This document shows, piece after piece, positions 1 through 6,211 of a DNA stretch of 12,853 bases. A program made the position numbers and the translations under genes. This DNA comes from Pseudomonadota bacterium (GTDB taxonomy: Bacteria; Pseudomonadota; Gammaproteobacteria; Arenicellales; UBA868). Position 1 is the first letter of the stretch. Every line of letters begins with the position of its first letter. The stretch is from positions 1 to 12,853 of the forward strand of contig JABJIU010000067.1 of assembly GCA_018661145.1 (NCBI GenBank). Direction: 5' to 3'. Under the pieces are notes generated by a model. That model searched no databases and was not told the origin of the DNA. It was given only the letters and a program-made list of their open reading frames with translations.

Positions 1-507
1 ATGAATTTTGCCGAGGCCGATTATGTTATGACCAACACGCCTGGTATCTTGCGAGCGATGGGACAGATGATGACTGATCTCGGCGTGCGCATCGAGATCG
101 AGGCGTTTGATACTGGGCATCTGTGGTTCGCCAAGCAACTCGTTAACGAGGGCATCATTCCGGCGCCTGTCATGATCCAGATGTGCATGGGCGTTCCCTG
201 GGGCGCCCCCGATGATCTGAATACCTTCATGGCAATGATCAACAACGCGCCTGCCGACTGGACAGTTTCTGCATTTTCGATTGGGCGCAATGAAATGCCC
301 TACGCAGCCGCAGCGGTGCTCGCTGGTGCGAATGTACGGGTGGGTCTTGAAGACAATTTGTGGCTGAAAAAAGGTGAATTGGCAACCAACGCCCAACTCG
401 TCGAAAAAGCCGCCACGATTGTGACCAATATGGGTTGCACCCTGATGACCCCGGCAGAGGTACGCGACAAACTGCAGTTACAAAAGCGCATGCCGGTGGC
501 AGCGTAA
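1..507 (+). CDS. Beta-keto acid cleavage enzyme (BKACE, DUF849), C-terminal part, probably 3-dehydrocarnitine:acetyl-CoA cleaving
   Basis: BKACE enzymes are Zn-dependent TIM-barrel proteins that condense a beta-keto acid with acetyl-CoA and release acetoacetate plus a new CoA ester; in carnitine breakdown the products are betainyl-CoA and acetoacetate. The 168 residues seen match the second half of a family that is usually about 300 aa long. The VRVGLEDN block places R113, E117 and D118 with the same spacing as R226, E230 (Zn ligand) and D231 of the characterised enzyme Kce. The TNTP, FDTGH and GVPWGAP blocks are also typical. The ATG at base 1 is very likely an internal Met: the N-terminal half, with the two Zn-binding His, must lie upstream. 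The stop TAA sits inside the Shine-Dalgarno of the carnitine dehydrogenase gene 12 bases on, so the two are one operon. The family call is secure; the substrate is inferred from the neighbour. Confidence 0.9.
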   Translation: MNFAEADYVMTNTPGILRAMGQMMTDLGVRIEIEAFDTGHLWFAKQLVNEGIIPAPVMIQMCMGVPWGAPDDLNTFMAMINNAPADWTVSAFSIGRNEMPYAAAAVLAGANVRVGLEDNLWLKKGELATNAQLVEKAATIVTNMGCTLMTPAEVRDKLQLQKRMPVAA

Positions 508-519
508 GGGAGCAATGAG

Positions 520-1515
520 ATGAACAATATAAAGACGGCCGCCATTATCGGCGGCGGTGTCATTGGTGGTGGTTGGGCTGCACGCCTGATTGAAAACGGA
601 ATTGAGGTACGTGTTTTCGATCCGGCGGCCGATACCAAGGCAAAGTTCGACGCTGTACTGGCCAATGCGGACCGCGCTTACGCCAGTCTGACCAATGCAC
701 CCCGTGCGGCCAAAGCGGCAGTCTCTTGGCACGCCAGCGCAGCCGCCGCCGCTGAGGGTTCGCAGTTGATCATCGAATCGGTACCCGAGCGACCCGACAT
801 CAAGCGTGTGGTTTATGCCGAAATCGAAACTTCTGCTGCTTCCGATGCGATCATCACATCGTCAACCTCTGGCATCATGCCGAGTGAGTTACAGGCCGAG
901 ATGGTGCACCCGGAGCGGCTGATGGTGGCGCACCCGTTCAATCCGGTGTACCTGCTGCCGCTGGTAGAACTTGTGGCTGGCAACCAGACCGATACCAAAT
1001 ACATCGAATGGGGCAAAACGTTCTTTGCCGGCATCGGCATGCATCCGCTGCACTGCCGTGTGGAGATTGAAGGTTTTCTTTCGGATCGACTACAGGAGGC
1101 CCTGTGGCGGGAGGCGCTCTGGCTGCTTCACGACAAGGTGGCGACGGCGGATGAGATCGATACGGCGATTGCCTATGGCCCCGGGTTGCGCTGGGCACAG
1201 ATGGGCACGATGCAAACATTTCATCTTGCTGGCGGGGAGGGGGGTATGCGGGCGATGTTGGCCATGTTCGGCCCGTGTCTGAAGTGGCCCTGGACCAAGT
1301 TAATGGATGTGCCTGAGTTGACCGACGATTTCGTCAATGAGGTCGGGGGTCAGTGCGAGCAACAGGCGGCAGGCTTGAGTCCGCGTGAGCTCGAACGGAT
1401 CCGAGACGATAACCTGATCGCGATTCAGCGAGCACTCAAAGGCAATGACTGGGGCGCCGGTAAAACGTTGGCTCGATACGAGGCGCAGATGATGCAGGCC
1501 GCGAACGACGACTGA
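520..1515 (+). CDS. lcdH: L-carnitine 3-dehydrogenase (3-hydroxyacyl-CoA dehydrogenase fold)
   Basis: Oxidises L-carnitine to 3-dehydrocarnitine with NAD+ in the cytoplasm, the first step of aerobic carnitine breakdown. The 331-aa protein has an N-terminal Rossmann motif GGGVIGGGW (residues 11-19) and an acidic residue at the second strand end (D35). The 3-hydroxyacyl-CoA dehydrogenase catalytic blocks follow: STSGI (S115-I119), AHPFNP (H138, N141) and LVE (E150). The helical C-terminal domain follows from about residue 180. Length agrees with stand-alone carnitine dehydrogenases of about 320 aa; some relatives are fused to a betainyl-CoA thioesterase, but this one ends without it. AAGGGAG lies 7 bases before the ATG and overlaps the BKACE stop, so translation is probably coupled. 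The BKACE neighbour strongly supports carnitine over other 3-hydroxy acids. An L-gulonate or other hydroxyacyl dehydrogenase is less likely. Confidence 0.88.
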   Translation: MNNIKTAAIIGGGVIGGGWAARLIENGIEVRVFDPAADTKAKFDAVLANADRAYASLTNAPRAAKAAVSWHASAAAAAEGSQLIIESVPERPDIKRVVYAEIETSAASDAIITSSTSGIMPSELQAEMVHPERLMVAHPFNPVYLLPLVELVAGNQTDTKYIEWGKTFFAGIGMHPLHCRVEIEGFLSDRLQEALWREALWLLHDKVATADEIDTAIAYGPGLRWAQMGTMQTFHLAGGEGGMRAMLAMFGPCLKWPWTKLMDVPELTDDFVNEVGGQCEQQAAGLSPRELERIRDDNLIAIQRALKGNDWGAGKTLARYEAQMMQAANDD

Positions 1516-1550
1516 ATCGCTAAGCTGCTCGTGGAGTCCGTTTCTATTTT

Positions 1551-1580
1551 AGGAAGATTTCCATGGATTCGGAACAATGA
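1551..1580 (+). other. In-frame five-codon leader (MDSEQ) with strong Shine-Dalgarno, ahead of the dioxygenase gene
   Basis: AGGAAG at 1551-1556 is followed after 6 bases by ATG at 1563, a better start signal than that of the GTG at 1596. The reading frame is the same as the dioxygenase but meets TGA at 1578-1580 and again at 1584-1586. TGA is an ordinary stop elsewhere in the window, so read-through by recoding is unlikely. It is either a translated leader with re-initiation 16 bases later, or the eroded original N-terminus of the dioxygenase. The sequence shows the codons directly; the function is inference. Confidence 0.4.
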
Positions 1581-1595
1581 TCCTGATCTAGAGCT

Positions 1596-2621
1596 GTGAA
1601 ACAGACATACTGCATAAACGAACTTGCCCAAGATGGTTTCGGTATTCGCCTTGAGTTCGCGAGTGGTGATCTTGAAGATGTGCTCGCTATTTGTTCTGCT
1701 AATGCAGATGTGATCCTCAGTCGTTTTTACGCCGCACGCGGGCTGATGCTGATCGAGGGAATGCACGGTGTGTTCAAGCACCCCCGAGCACTGGTTGAAC
1801 TGAGTCGATTATTTGGCTCTGAGGTTGAAAACTATCATCAGACTCTGACCAGCCCAAGATTTTTCCACGACTCCGAAGAAGAGATACTCATCCTTTCAAA
1901 CGAGCCGCCCTGTAATCACCCGCCGCCGCCGCGCAGTCACGATGATGGGCTTAAGGTCCAATTCCCACATCAGGTTAACTGGCACAGTGATCAAAGTTAC
2001 CGGCGTCCGCCTCCCGACATTACGTTGTTGCTGGCCGTGCGGACGCCGCCGCCCGATCAGGGACAGACTCTGGTTGCAGATTGCACTTCGGCCTGCGCCG
2101 CTCTCAAGCCGGAAACCCGGGAACGTCTGCGCCATCTCAACGGAATTCACGCGCCAAGCTGGGTTGGACGTTCTCGGGAAGCGGTGGAAAAGGGTGAGCC
2201 CATTCTGGATCTATTACCGCATCAGCTCCCACAGCGGCATCCTATCGTGCGCCGGCATCCAGTCAGCGGTGAGGAATCGCTGTTCGTTTGCGAGGAAAAA
2301 CAGATGGATTTCGTTGATGGCCCGGTTGTCGAACTGGAGACAGGGCTGGATGGAGAAGGCGCCAGACTCATCCGTGAACTGCTCGCGCACAGCACTCAAG
2401 AGAAATTTGTTTACAGCCACCAGTGGCAGGTTGGCGATTTATTGATCACCGATAATCGCAATCTCTTGCATTGCGCTACCTGGTATGACGCGGATTCTTA
2501 TTCACGCCTGATGTGGCGCACGACGGTGCTGGGTAATCCGGGCCATGAATATGCGGGGGAGAAAAAGTCCTGGATTCCCGAGGATGGCAGCAAGATCATG
2601 GCCGGGATGGACCACGCCTGA
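1596..2621 (+). CDS. TauD/TfdA-family Fe(II)/2-oxoglutarate dioxygenase, candidate gamma-butyrobetaine-type hydroxylase
   Basis: A non-haem iron oxygenase that would hydroxylate a small carboxylate or amine while turning 2-oxoglutarate into succinate and CO2. The 341-aa protein shows the full facial triad: H130 and D132 (WHSD) and H292 (LLHCATW). R304 and R308 correspond to the TauD arginines that bind the 2-oxoglutarate carboxylate and the substrate. Its place 80 bases after the carnitine dehydrogenase gene suggests gamma-butyrobetaine hydroxylation to carnitine. However, well-known butyrobetaine hydroxylases are about 385 aa and carry an N-terminal Zn-binding (DUF971-type) domain that is absent here, so the substrate is uncertain. 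The start is GTG: two in-frame TGA codons at 1578 and 1584 exclude a longer form, and the next ATG would cut off about 50 conserved-looking residues. No good Shine-Dalgarno precedes the GTG; a strong one lies further up at a short leader. Confidence 0.85.
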   Translation: MKQTYCINELAQDGFGIRLEFASGDLEDVLAICSANADVILSRFYAARGLMLIEGMHGVFKHPRALVELSRLFGSEVENYHQTLTSPRFFHDSEEEILILSNEPPCNHPPPPRSHDDGLKVQFPHQVNWHSDQSYRRPPPDITLLLAVRTPPPDQGQTLVADCTSACAALKPETRERLRHLNGIHAPSWVGRSREAVEKGEPILDLLPHQLPQRHPIVRRHPVSGEESLFVCEEKQMDFVDGPVVELETGLDGEGARLIRELLAHSTQEKFVYSHQWQVGDLLITDNRNLLHCATWYDADSYSRLMWRTTVLGNPGHEYAGEKKSWIPEDGSKIMAGMDHA

Positions 2622-2628
2622 AAGCCAG

Positions 2629-2659
2629 CATGATCCTGCTGACTCAGCAGTGCATCATG
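2629..2659. terminator. Two-part hairpin between convergent genes, possible bidirectional terminator
   Basis: CTGCTG-ACT-CAGCAG (2636-2650) is a perfect 6-bp stem with a 3-base loop. It is enclosed by a second perfect 6-bp stem, CATGAT (2629-2634) with ATCATG (2654-2659), separated by a 1-by-3 internal loop. It starts 8 bases after the dioxygenase stop and faces the end of the convergent GYD gene. There is no U-tract on either strand, so it does not fit a classic Rho-independent terminator. It may instead protect 3' ends or slow polymerase. Confidence 0.35.
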
Positions 2660-2704
2660 ATTCCCTCGGAGACTTTACTCTCCCGGGGTTATCGTTCGGC
2701 CGGA

Positions 2705-3022
2705 TTACTCGCTCGGAGGCGTGAACTCGACTTTTTTCACCATGGCTCTCATGGCGTCAATATCGACCGCTTCCAAGGTAATCGGATTGCTGACAGTTCC
2801 ACTGGCCTTCGCTTTAAGAGTCATCGCGGCAATCTGTTCGAACGAGTCTGCGTCAGAGATCACATAAAAGTCATATACGCCACGAGTTAGGGAGTAGTCG
2901 ACTAATGTTGCGCCGACGCTTTGGTGCATAACTTCCATGACGGCCTTTCGATCTGAGTCGCCGTCGATGAGTCCAGCTGTTCCTTCATTGGTGTAGGTGG
3001 CTAAAGTAATAAATCTGGGCAT
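2705..3022 (-). CDS. GYD-domain protein
   Basis: A 105-aa protein of the GYD family, small ferredoxin-like-fold proteins of unknown biochemical role. The pattern is typical: a start of type MPRFITLATYTNEG (strand 1), a basic helix (residues about 20-35), then GVYDFYVI (about 48-55), which is the variant of the family's G-x-Y-D core, followed by a D/E-rich turn and a second helix. The C-terminus ends in a charged tail (KKVEFTPPSE). The start is well supported by AAAGGAA about 8 bases upstream on the minus strand. It is divergent from the tautomerase gene and convergent with the dioxygenase gene. Nothing in the sequence ties it to carnitine or to the epoxide hydrolase, and no substrate or partner can be named. 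The family call is fairly secure from length and pattern. Confidence 0.8.
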   Translation of the reverse strand: MPRFITLATYTNEGTAGLIDGDSDRKAVMEVMHQSVGATLVDYSLTRGVYDFYVISDADSFEQIAAMTLKAKASGTVSNPITLEAVDIDAMRAMVKKVEFTPPSE

Positions 3023-3070
3023 GACGATTCCTTTTGATGTAGTCTCTTTCGGATAGGAGAGTTTAATTTA

Positions 3071-3110
3071 GCATAGCAGTGTGACATGTTAGCCACGCTC
3101 GGTGCTATGC
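3071..3110. promoter_or_regulatory. Inverted repeat in the divergent GYD/tautomerase promoter region
   Basis: GCATAGCA (3071-3078) and TGCTATGC (3103-3110) are perfect 8-bp inverted arms 24 bases apart. Inside them AGTGTG (3078-3083) can pair with CACGCT (3094-3099) with one G-U pair, so a transcript could fold into a long, once-interrupted stem with a loop near 3084-3093. The element lies between two divergent start codons, 84 bases before the tautomerase ATG and 48 bases before the GYD start. It could be an operator for a dimeric regulator or a leader structure. I see no convincing sigma-70 boxes around it. Confidence 0.4.
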
Positions 3111-3194
3111 CTAATCCTGCGTATTCAGACACTCCATACCCAGTTACCGCTGGCTCCGGAAAAATAATCCACCCTCATACATAGGAGACTCCAA

Positions 3195-3389
3195 ATGCCT
3201 TTGATTCAGGTACAGATGTTCGCGGGCCGAACACCCCAACAGAAACGAGATCTGGTTCGTGCATTAACCGATGCGTTTGTCGAAACCGCTGGTAGCACCC
3301 CGGATGCAGTAGACATAATACTGACCGATGTTGAACAATCTGACTGGGCTCAAGGAGGAGAGCTGTTCTCCGAAAAACAATCAAAGTGA
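3195..3389 (+). CDS. 4-oxalocrotonate-tautomerase-family protein
   Basis: A 64-aa tautomerase-superfamily protein. After removal of the initiator Met it begins with the catalytic Pro1 (PLIQVQMFAGR), and Arg11 is conserved. The helix and the second strand follow, ending in the GGELFSEK C-terminal block. Family members interconvert keto and enol forms of small dicarboxylates or act in meta-cleavage and xenobiotic pathways, usually as hexamers. The position of 4-OT Arg39 is Asp here (numbering after Met removal) and Phe50 is Trp50, so 2-hydroxymuconate is not the assured substrate. AGGAGA lies about 8 bases before the ATG. The epoxide hydrolase gene begins 67 bases after the stop in the same direction and may share its transcript, but no aromatic ring-cleavage genes are nearby. 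Confidence 0.85.
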   Translation: MPLIQVQMFAGRTPQQKRDLVRALTDAFVETAGSTPDAVDIILTDVEQSDWAQGGELFSEKQSK

Positions 3390-3456
3390 ATGATTCCGCT
3401 TCTCCGGTGTCTCGTGCCTAGCCGTTTCTCATCGCCATATAGGTTCTCGTAGCCAC

Positions 3457-4602
3457 ATGACACCTTTTGAACCATTCAAAGTAAGAATCTCTGACGAAAC
3501 GATTGACGCGATAAGAAGGCGGGTGGCTTCATTCCCGTGGCATGAAATGCCAGACGATGGAGGGTGGGACTACGGCACAAATCTGGACTACTTGAGAGAG
3601 TTTTGTGACTACTGGGTCACAGAATTTGATTGGCGAAAGCAAGAGAAGCGAATAAATCGGTTTGATAACTTCGTAGCTCCAGTCGATGGGATCGACATCC
3701 ATTTTATCCTCGAGAAAGGAAGCGGATCTTGTCCTAAGCCTCTCATAATCTCTCATGGATGGCCGGGCACCATCGTTGAGTTTCTCGACTTTATTGATCT
3801 GCTGGCCCATCCGGAAAATCATGGCGGGTCGGTGGAAGATGCTTTTGACGTCGTTGCACCCTCTCTGCCTGGGTTCGGGTTCTCAGGTCGCCCCCCTCGA
3901 CCCTATGGCCCCCGAAAAATGGCGAGCATCTTCAATAGCCTAATGACTGATGTCTTGGGGTATGACCGTTACATCGCCCAGGGTGGAGATTGGGGCGGCG
4001 CGATTTCAAGCTGGTTGGGCTATGAGCACGCCCCCTCGTGCGCTGCCATTCATATCAACATCTTGACGATGCGGCATAAAGACGGGCCACAGGGAACAGA
4101 AGAAATATCGTGGGCAGAGCAATTTGAAAAAGACCAGATTGCTCAAAACGGCTATCGCACTCAGCAGGCAACCAAACCTCAGACCTTAAGCTACGCCATG
4201 ATGGATAGTCCGGTCGGCCTGGCCGCGTGGATCCTGGAGAAAATGCATGGCTGGTCTGATCTGACACAGCGTGAATTAGAAAGCGTATACACCAAGGATC
4301 AGTTATTGACGAATATCATGGTTTACATCGTTACGGGAACCTTCAACACTGCATCCTGGATTTATTACGGACGCCGTGAAGAGGGGGGGAGAATCTTATC
4401 GCCAGAGGGGAAGAGGGTGGAAGTGCCGACCGGCTGCGCACTGTTTCCAGAAGAACTTCTGGCGTGGCCGCCACGAAGTTACGTCGATCGAATTTACAAC
4501 GTGACGCATTGGACGAAGATGTCGCGCGGTGGACACTTTGCAGCGATGGAAGAGCCAGACCTGCTAGTAAAAGATATTCGTACTTTCGCGCGCAACCTGT
4601 GA
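3457..4602 (+). CDS. Epoxide hydrolase, microsomal-type (EHN domain plus alpha/beta hydrolase)
   Basis: Predicted to open epoxides to vicinal diols through a covalent ester. The 381-aa protein starts with an EHN domain (residues about 3-110, including the EFDWRKQEKRIN block that precedes the IDIHF strand). The hydrolase core has the oxyanion motif HGWPG (100-104), the nucleophile D178 in GGDWGG, and the catalytic H360 in RGGHFAAMEEP. The charge-relay acid appears to be E333 in FPEEL, 27 residues before the His, the same spacing as Glu404-His431 of mammalian microsomal epoxide hydrolase. Tyr303 or Tyr304 could be a proton donor to the epoxide. There is no signal peptide or membrane anchor. Arginine is often AGA/AGG near the N-terminus, unlike the neighbouring genes, which hints at separate ancestry. 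The Shine-Dalgarno is weak (TAGGTTC). The substrate is unknown; juvenile-hormone-type names given to this family carry no functional weight in bacteria. Confidence 0.9.
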   Translation: MTPFEPFKVRISDETIDAIRRRVASFPWHEMPDDGGWDYGTNLDYLREFCDYWVTEFDWRKQEKRINRFDNFVAPVDGIDIHFILEKGSGSCPKPLIISHGWPGTIVEFLDFIDLLAHPENHGGSVEDAFDVVAPSLPGFGFSGRPPRPYGPRKMASIFNSLMTDVLGYDRYIAQGGDWGGAISSWLGYEHAPSCAAIHINILTMRHKDGPQGTEEISWAEQFEKDQIAQNGYRTQQATKPQTLSYAMMDSPVGLAAWILEKMHGWSDLTQRELESVYTKDQLLTNIMVYIVTGTFNTASWIYYGRREEGGRILSPEGKRVEVPTGCALFPEELLAWPPRSYVDRIYNVTHWTKMSRGGHFAAMEEPDLLVKDIRTFARNL

Positions 4603-4789
4603 TATTCCAAAGACCCGTAACAACTATCAAAACAAGAACCTTCTTTATTGCCACTGCATCAAATCGTCCGCAGACTCGACTTGTCCGGTCGGTTACTGAC
4701 GAGTTAGTGTCGGTAGTGGAGTAGAACCTAGACCGCGGGCGCTGGACCCTTGCGGCAGATAGCTAACCTTTAACTGACAGGCTACAACA

Positions 4790-4831
4790 ATGAGCAGTAA
4801 CCGGAAAGAACCCGAGGTCCAGACGATATGA
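4790..4831 (+). other. Possible 13-codon leader peptide overlapping the ligase start (ATGA)
   Basis: ATG at 4790 opens a 13-codon frame (MSSNRKEPEVQTI). Its TGA stop (4829-4831) overlaps the ATG of the glutamine-synthetase-like gene (4828-4830). The ATGA overlap is a classic geometry for translational coupling. The peptide is charged and has no run of one amino acid that would suggest attenuation. Its own Shine-Dalgarno is poor (ACAGG about 8 bases upstream). It may be only a chance frame. Confidence 0.25.
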
Positions 4832-6195
4832 ATAGCGGCATGATGAGCGTTGAACAACTGACACAAGCTGTTGAGGCGGGCAGTATCGATACGGTATTGG
4901 CCTGCCAGGTCGACATGCAGGGCCGTTTGATGGGTAAGCGTTTTCAGGCCGAATTCTTTCTTGAAAGCGCCATTGATGAAACCCATAGTTGCAATTACTT
5001 GCAGGCCACGGACATGGAAATGGAAACCGTGGAGGGCTACAAGGCCACCAGTTGGGAAGCGGGTTACGGCGACTACATCATGAAACCTGATCTCGCGACC
5101 TTGCGCAGACTGCCCTGGCTGGAAGGAACGGCGCTAGTACTTTGCGACGTTCTTGATCATCACACCCATGAAGAAGTGTCCCATTCGCCCCGAGCTGTGC
5201 TGAGAAAGCAGGTACGACGTTTGGCAGATGTGGGTCTCAAGGCCTTCATGGCAACCGAACTTGAGTTTTACCTGTTCGATGACAGCTTTCAATCCGCCCA
5301 CAGGAGCGGCTACCGAGGCTTGACGACTGCCAGTCATTACAACGAGGACTATCACATCTTCCAGACCACCAAGGAAGAAGAAGTCATGCGGTCCATCCGC
5401 ATTGGTCTGCAGGGCGCTGGAGTGCCGGTCGAGAACAGTAAGGGCGAGGCCTGTGCCGGTCAGGAGGAGATCAACGTTCGCTATGCCGAAGCGCTGGAGA
5501 TGGCGGATCGGCACGTAATCGTGAAGAACGCCTGCAAGGAGATAGCCTGGCAGAAGGGTCGTTCGGTGACCTTTATGGCCAAGTGGGACTACGATCACGC
5601 GGGCAATTCGAGCCATATACATCAATCGCTCAGGAGTCTCGATGGTGGACCCGTGTTCCACGACCCCGACTCAGCGCATGGTATGTCGGAAGCCATGCGC
5701 CAGTATCTTGCCGGGCTGCTTGGTCACGCTGATGAAATTACCTATTTTTTGGCACCGAACATTAACTCCTACAAGCGATTTCAAGCGGGCACCTTTGCGC
5801 CCACCAAAGCGGTCTGGAGTCTTGATAACCGCACCGCCGGTTACCGTGTGTGCGCCGCCGACACGGAAAATGTGCGGATCGAATGCCGGGTCGGTGGGGC
5901 GGACCTTAATCCTTACCTCGCTTTAGCGTCACAAATCGCTGCTGGGCTGGACGGCATAGAAAACAAAGCAACTCTTGAAAGTGAATTTGTCGGTGATGCT
6001 TACGGTGGTCAGGGCCGCTATATTCCCACCACCCTGCGGGACGCAACCCGGGCACTAGACGAGTCGGCACTGCTTCGCTGCGCCTTTGGCGATGATGTCG
6101 TCGATCACTATGTGCATGCAGCACGCTATGAACAATTCGAATACGACCGACGGGTGACGGATTGGGAGATATTCCGCGGCTTCGAGCGGGCCTGA
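4828..6195 (+). CDS. Glutamine-synthetase-family gamma-glutamyl-amine ligase (PuuA-like)
   Basis: Predicted to join the gamma-carboxyl of glutamate to an amine using ATP, as PuuA does with putrescine. The 455-aa protein keeps the metal and ATP site: E144 and E146 (TELEF), E207 and E214 (the GQEE block), H263 and H265 (SSHIHQSL), R317 (NSYKRF), R335 and R340 (NRTAGYR), and E352/R354 (ECRVGGADLNPYLA). Two ammonium-site features of true glutamine synthetase are missing. The flap Glu327 position falls on F323 (GTFAPT), and the D50/S53 DGSS block near the N-terminus is not present. This argues for an organic amine acceptor. The start may also be M5 or M6; GAGG at 4814-4817 favours 4828. The ALDH gene follows after 16 bases, so the two are co-transcribed. 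The exact amine is unknown; GMAS- or IpuC-type ligases are alternatives to PuuA. Confidence 0.85.
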   Translation: MNSGMMSVEQLTQAVEAGSIDTVLACQVDMQGRLMGKRFQAEFFLESAIDETHSCNYLQATDMEMETVEGYKATSWEAGYGDYIMKPDLATLRRLPWLEGTALVLCDVLDHHTHEEVSHSPRAVLRKQVRRLADVGLKAFMATELEFYLFDDSFQSAHRSGYRGLTTASHYNEDYHIFQTTKEEEVMRSIRIGLQGAGVPVENSKGEACAGQEEINVRYAEALEMADRHVIVKNACKEIAWQKGRSVTFMAKWDYDHAGNSSHIHQSLRSLDGGPVFHDPDSAHGMSEAMRQYLAGLLGHADEITYFLAPNINSYKRFQAGTFAPTKAVWSLDNRTAGYRVCAADTENVRIECRVGGADLNPYLALASQIAAGLDGIENKATLESEFVGDAYGGQGRYIPTTLRDATRALDESALLRCAFGDDVVDHYVHAARYEQFEYDRRVTDWEIFRGFERA

Positions 6196-6211
6196 ACAAG
6201 CCGGAGCAGCT

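Noticed and set aside
1578..1586. TGA read as Sec or Trp to extend the dioxygenase N-terminus
   Set aside because: TGA is a normal stop for several genes in the window and no selenocysteine insertion structure is evident; a leader or eroded start is simpler.
2630..2890. 86-codon + strand frame between the dioxygenase and the GYD gene
   Set aside because: It overlaps the GYD gene on the opposite strand, has no family pattern and no Shine-Dalgarno; the GYD protein explains the DNA.
5134..5661. 175-codon minus-strand frame inside the ligase gene
   Set aside because: It lies wholly antisense to a conserved glutamine-synthetase fold and shows no recognisable domain.
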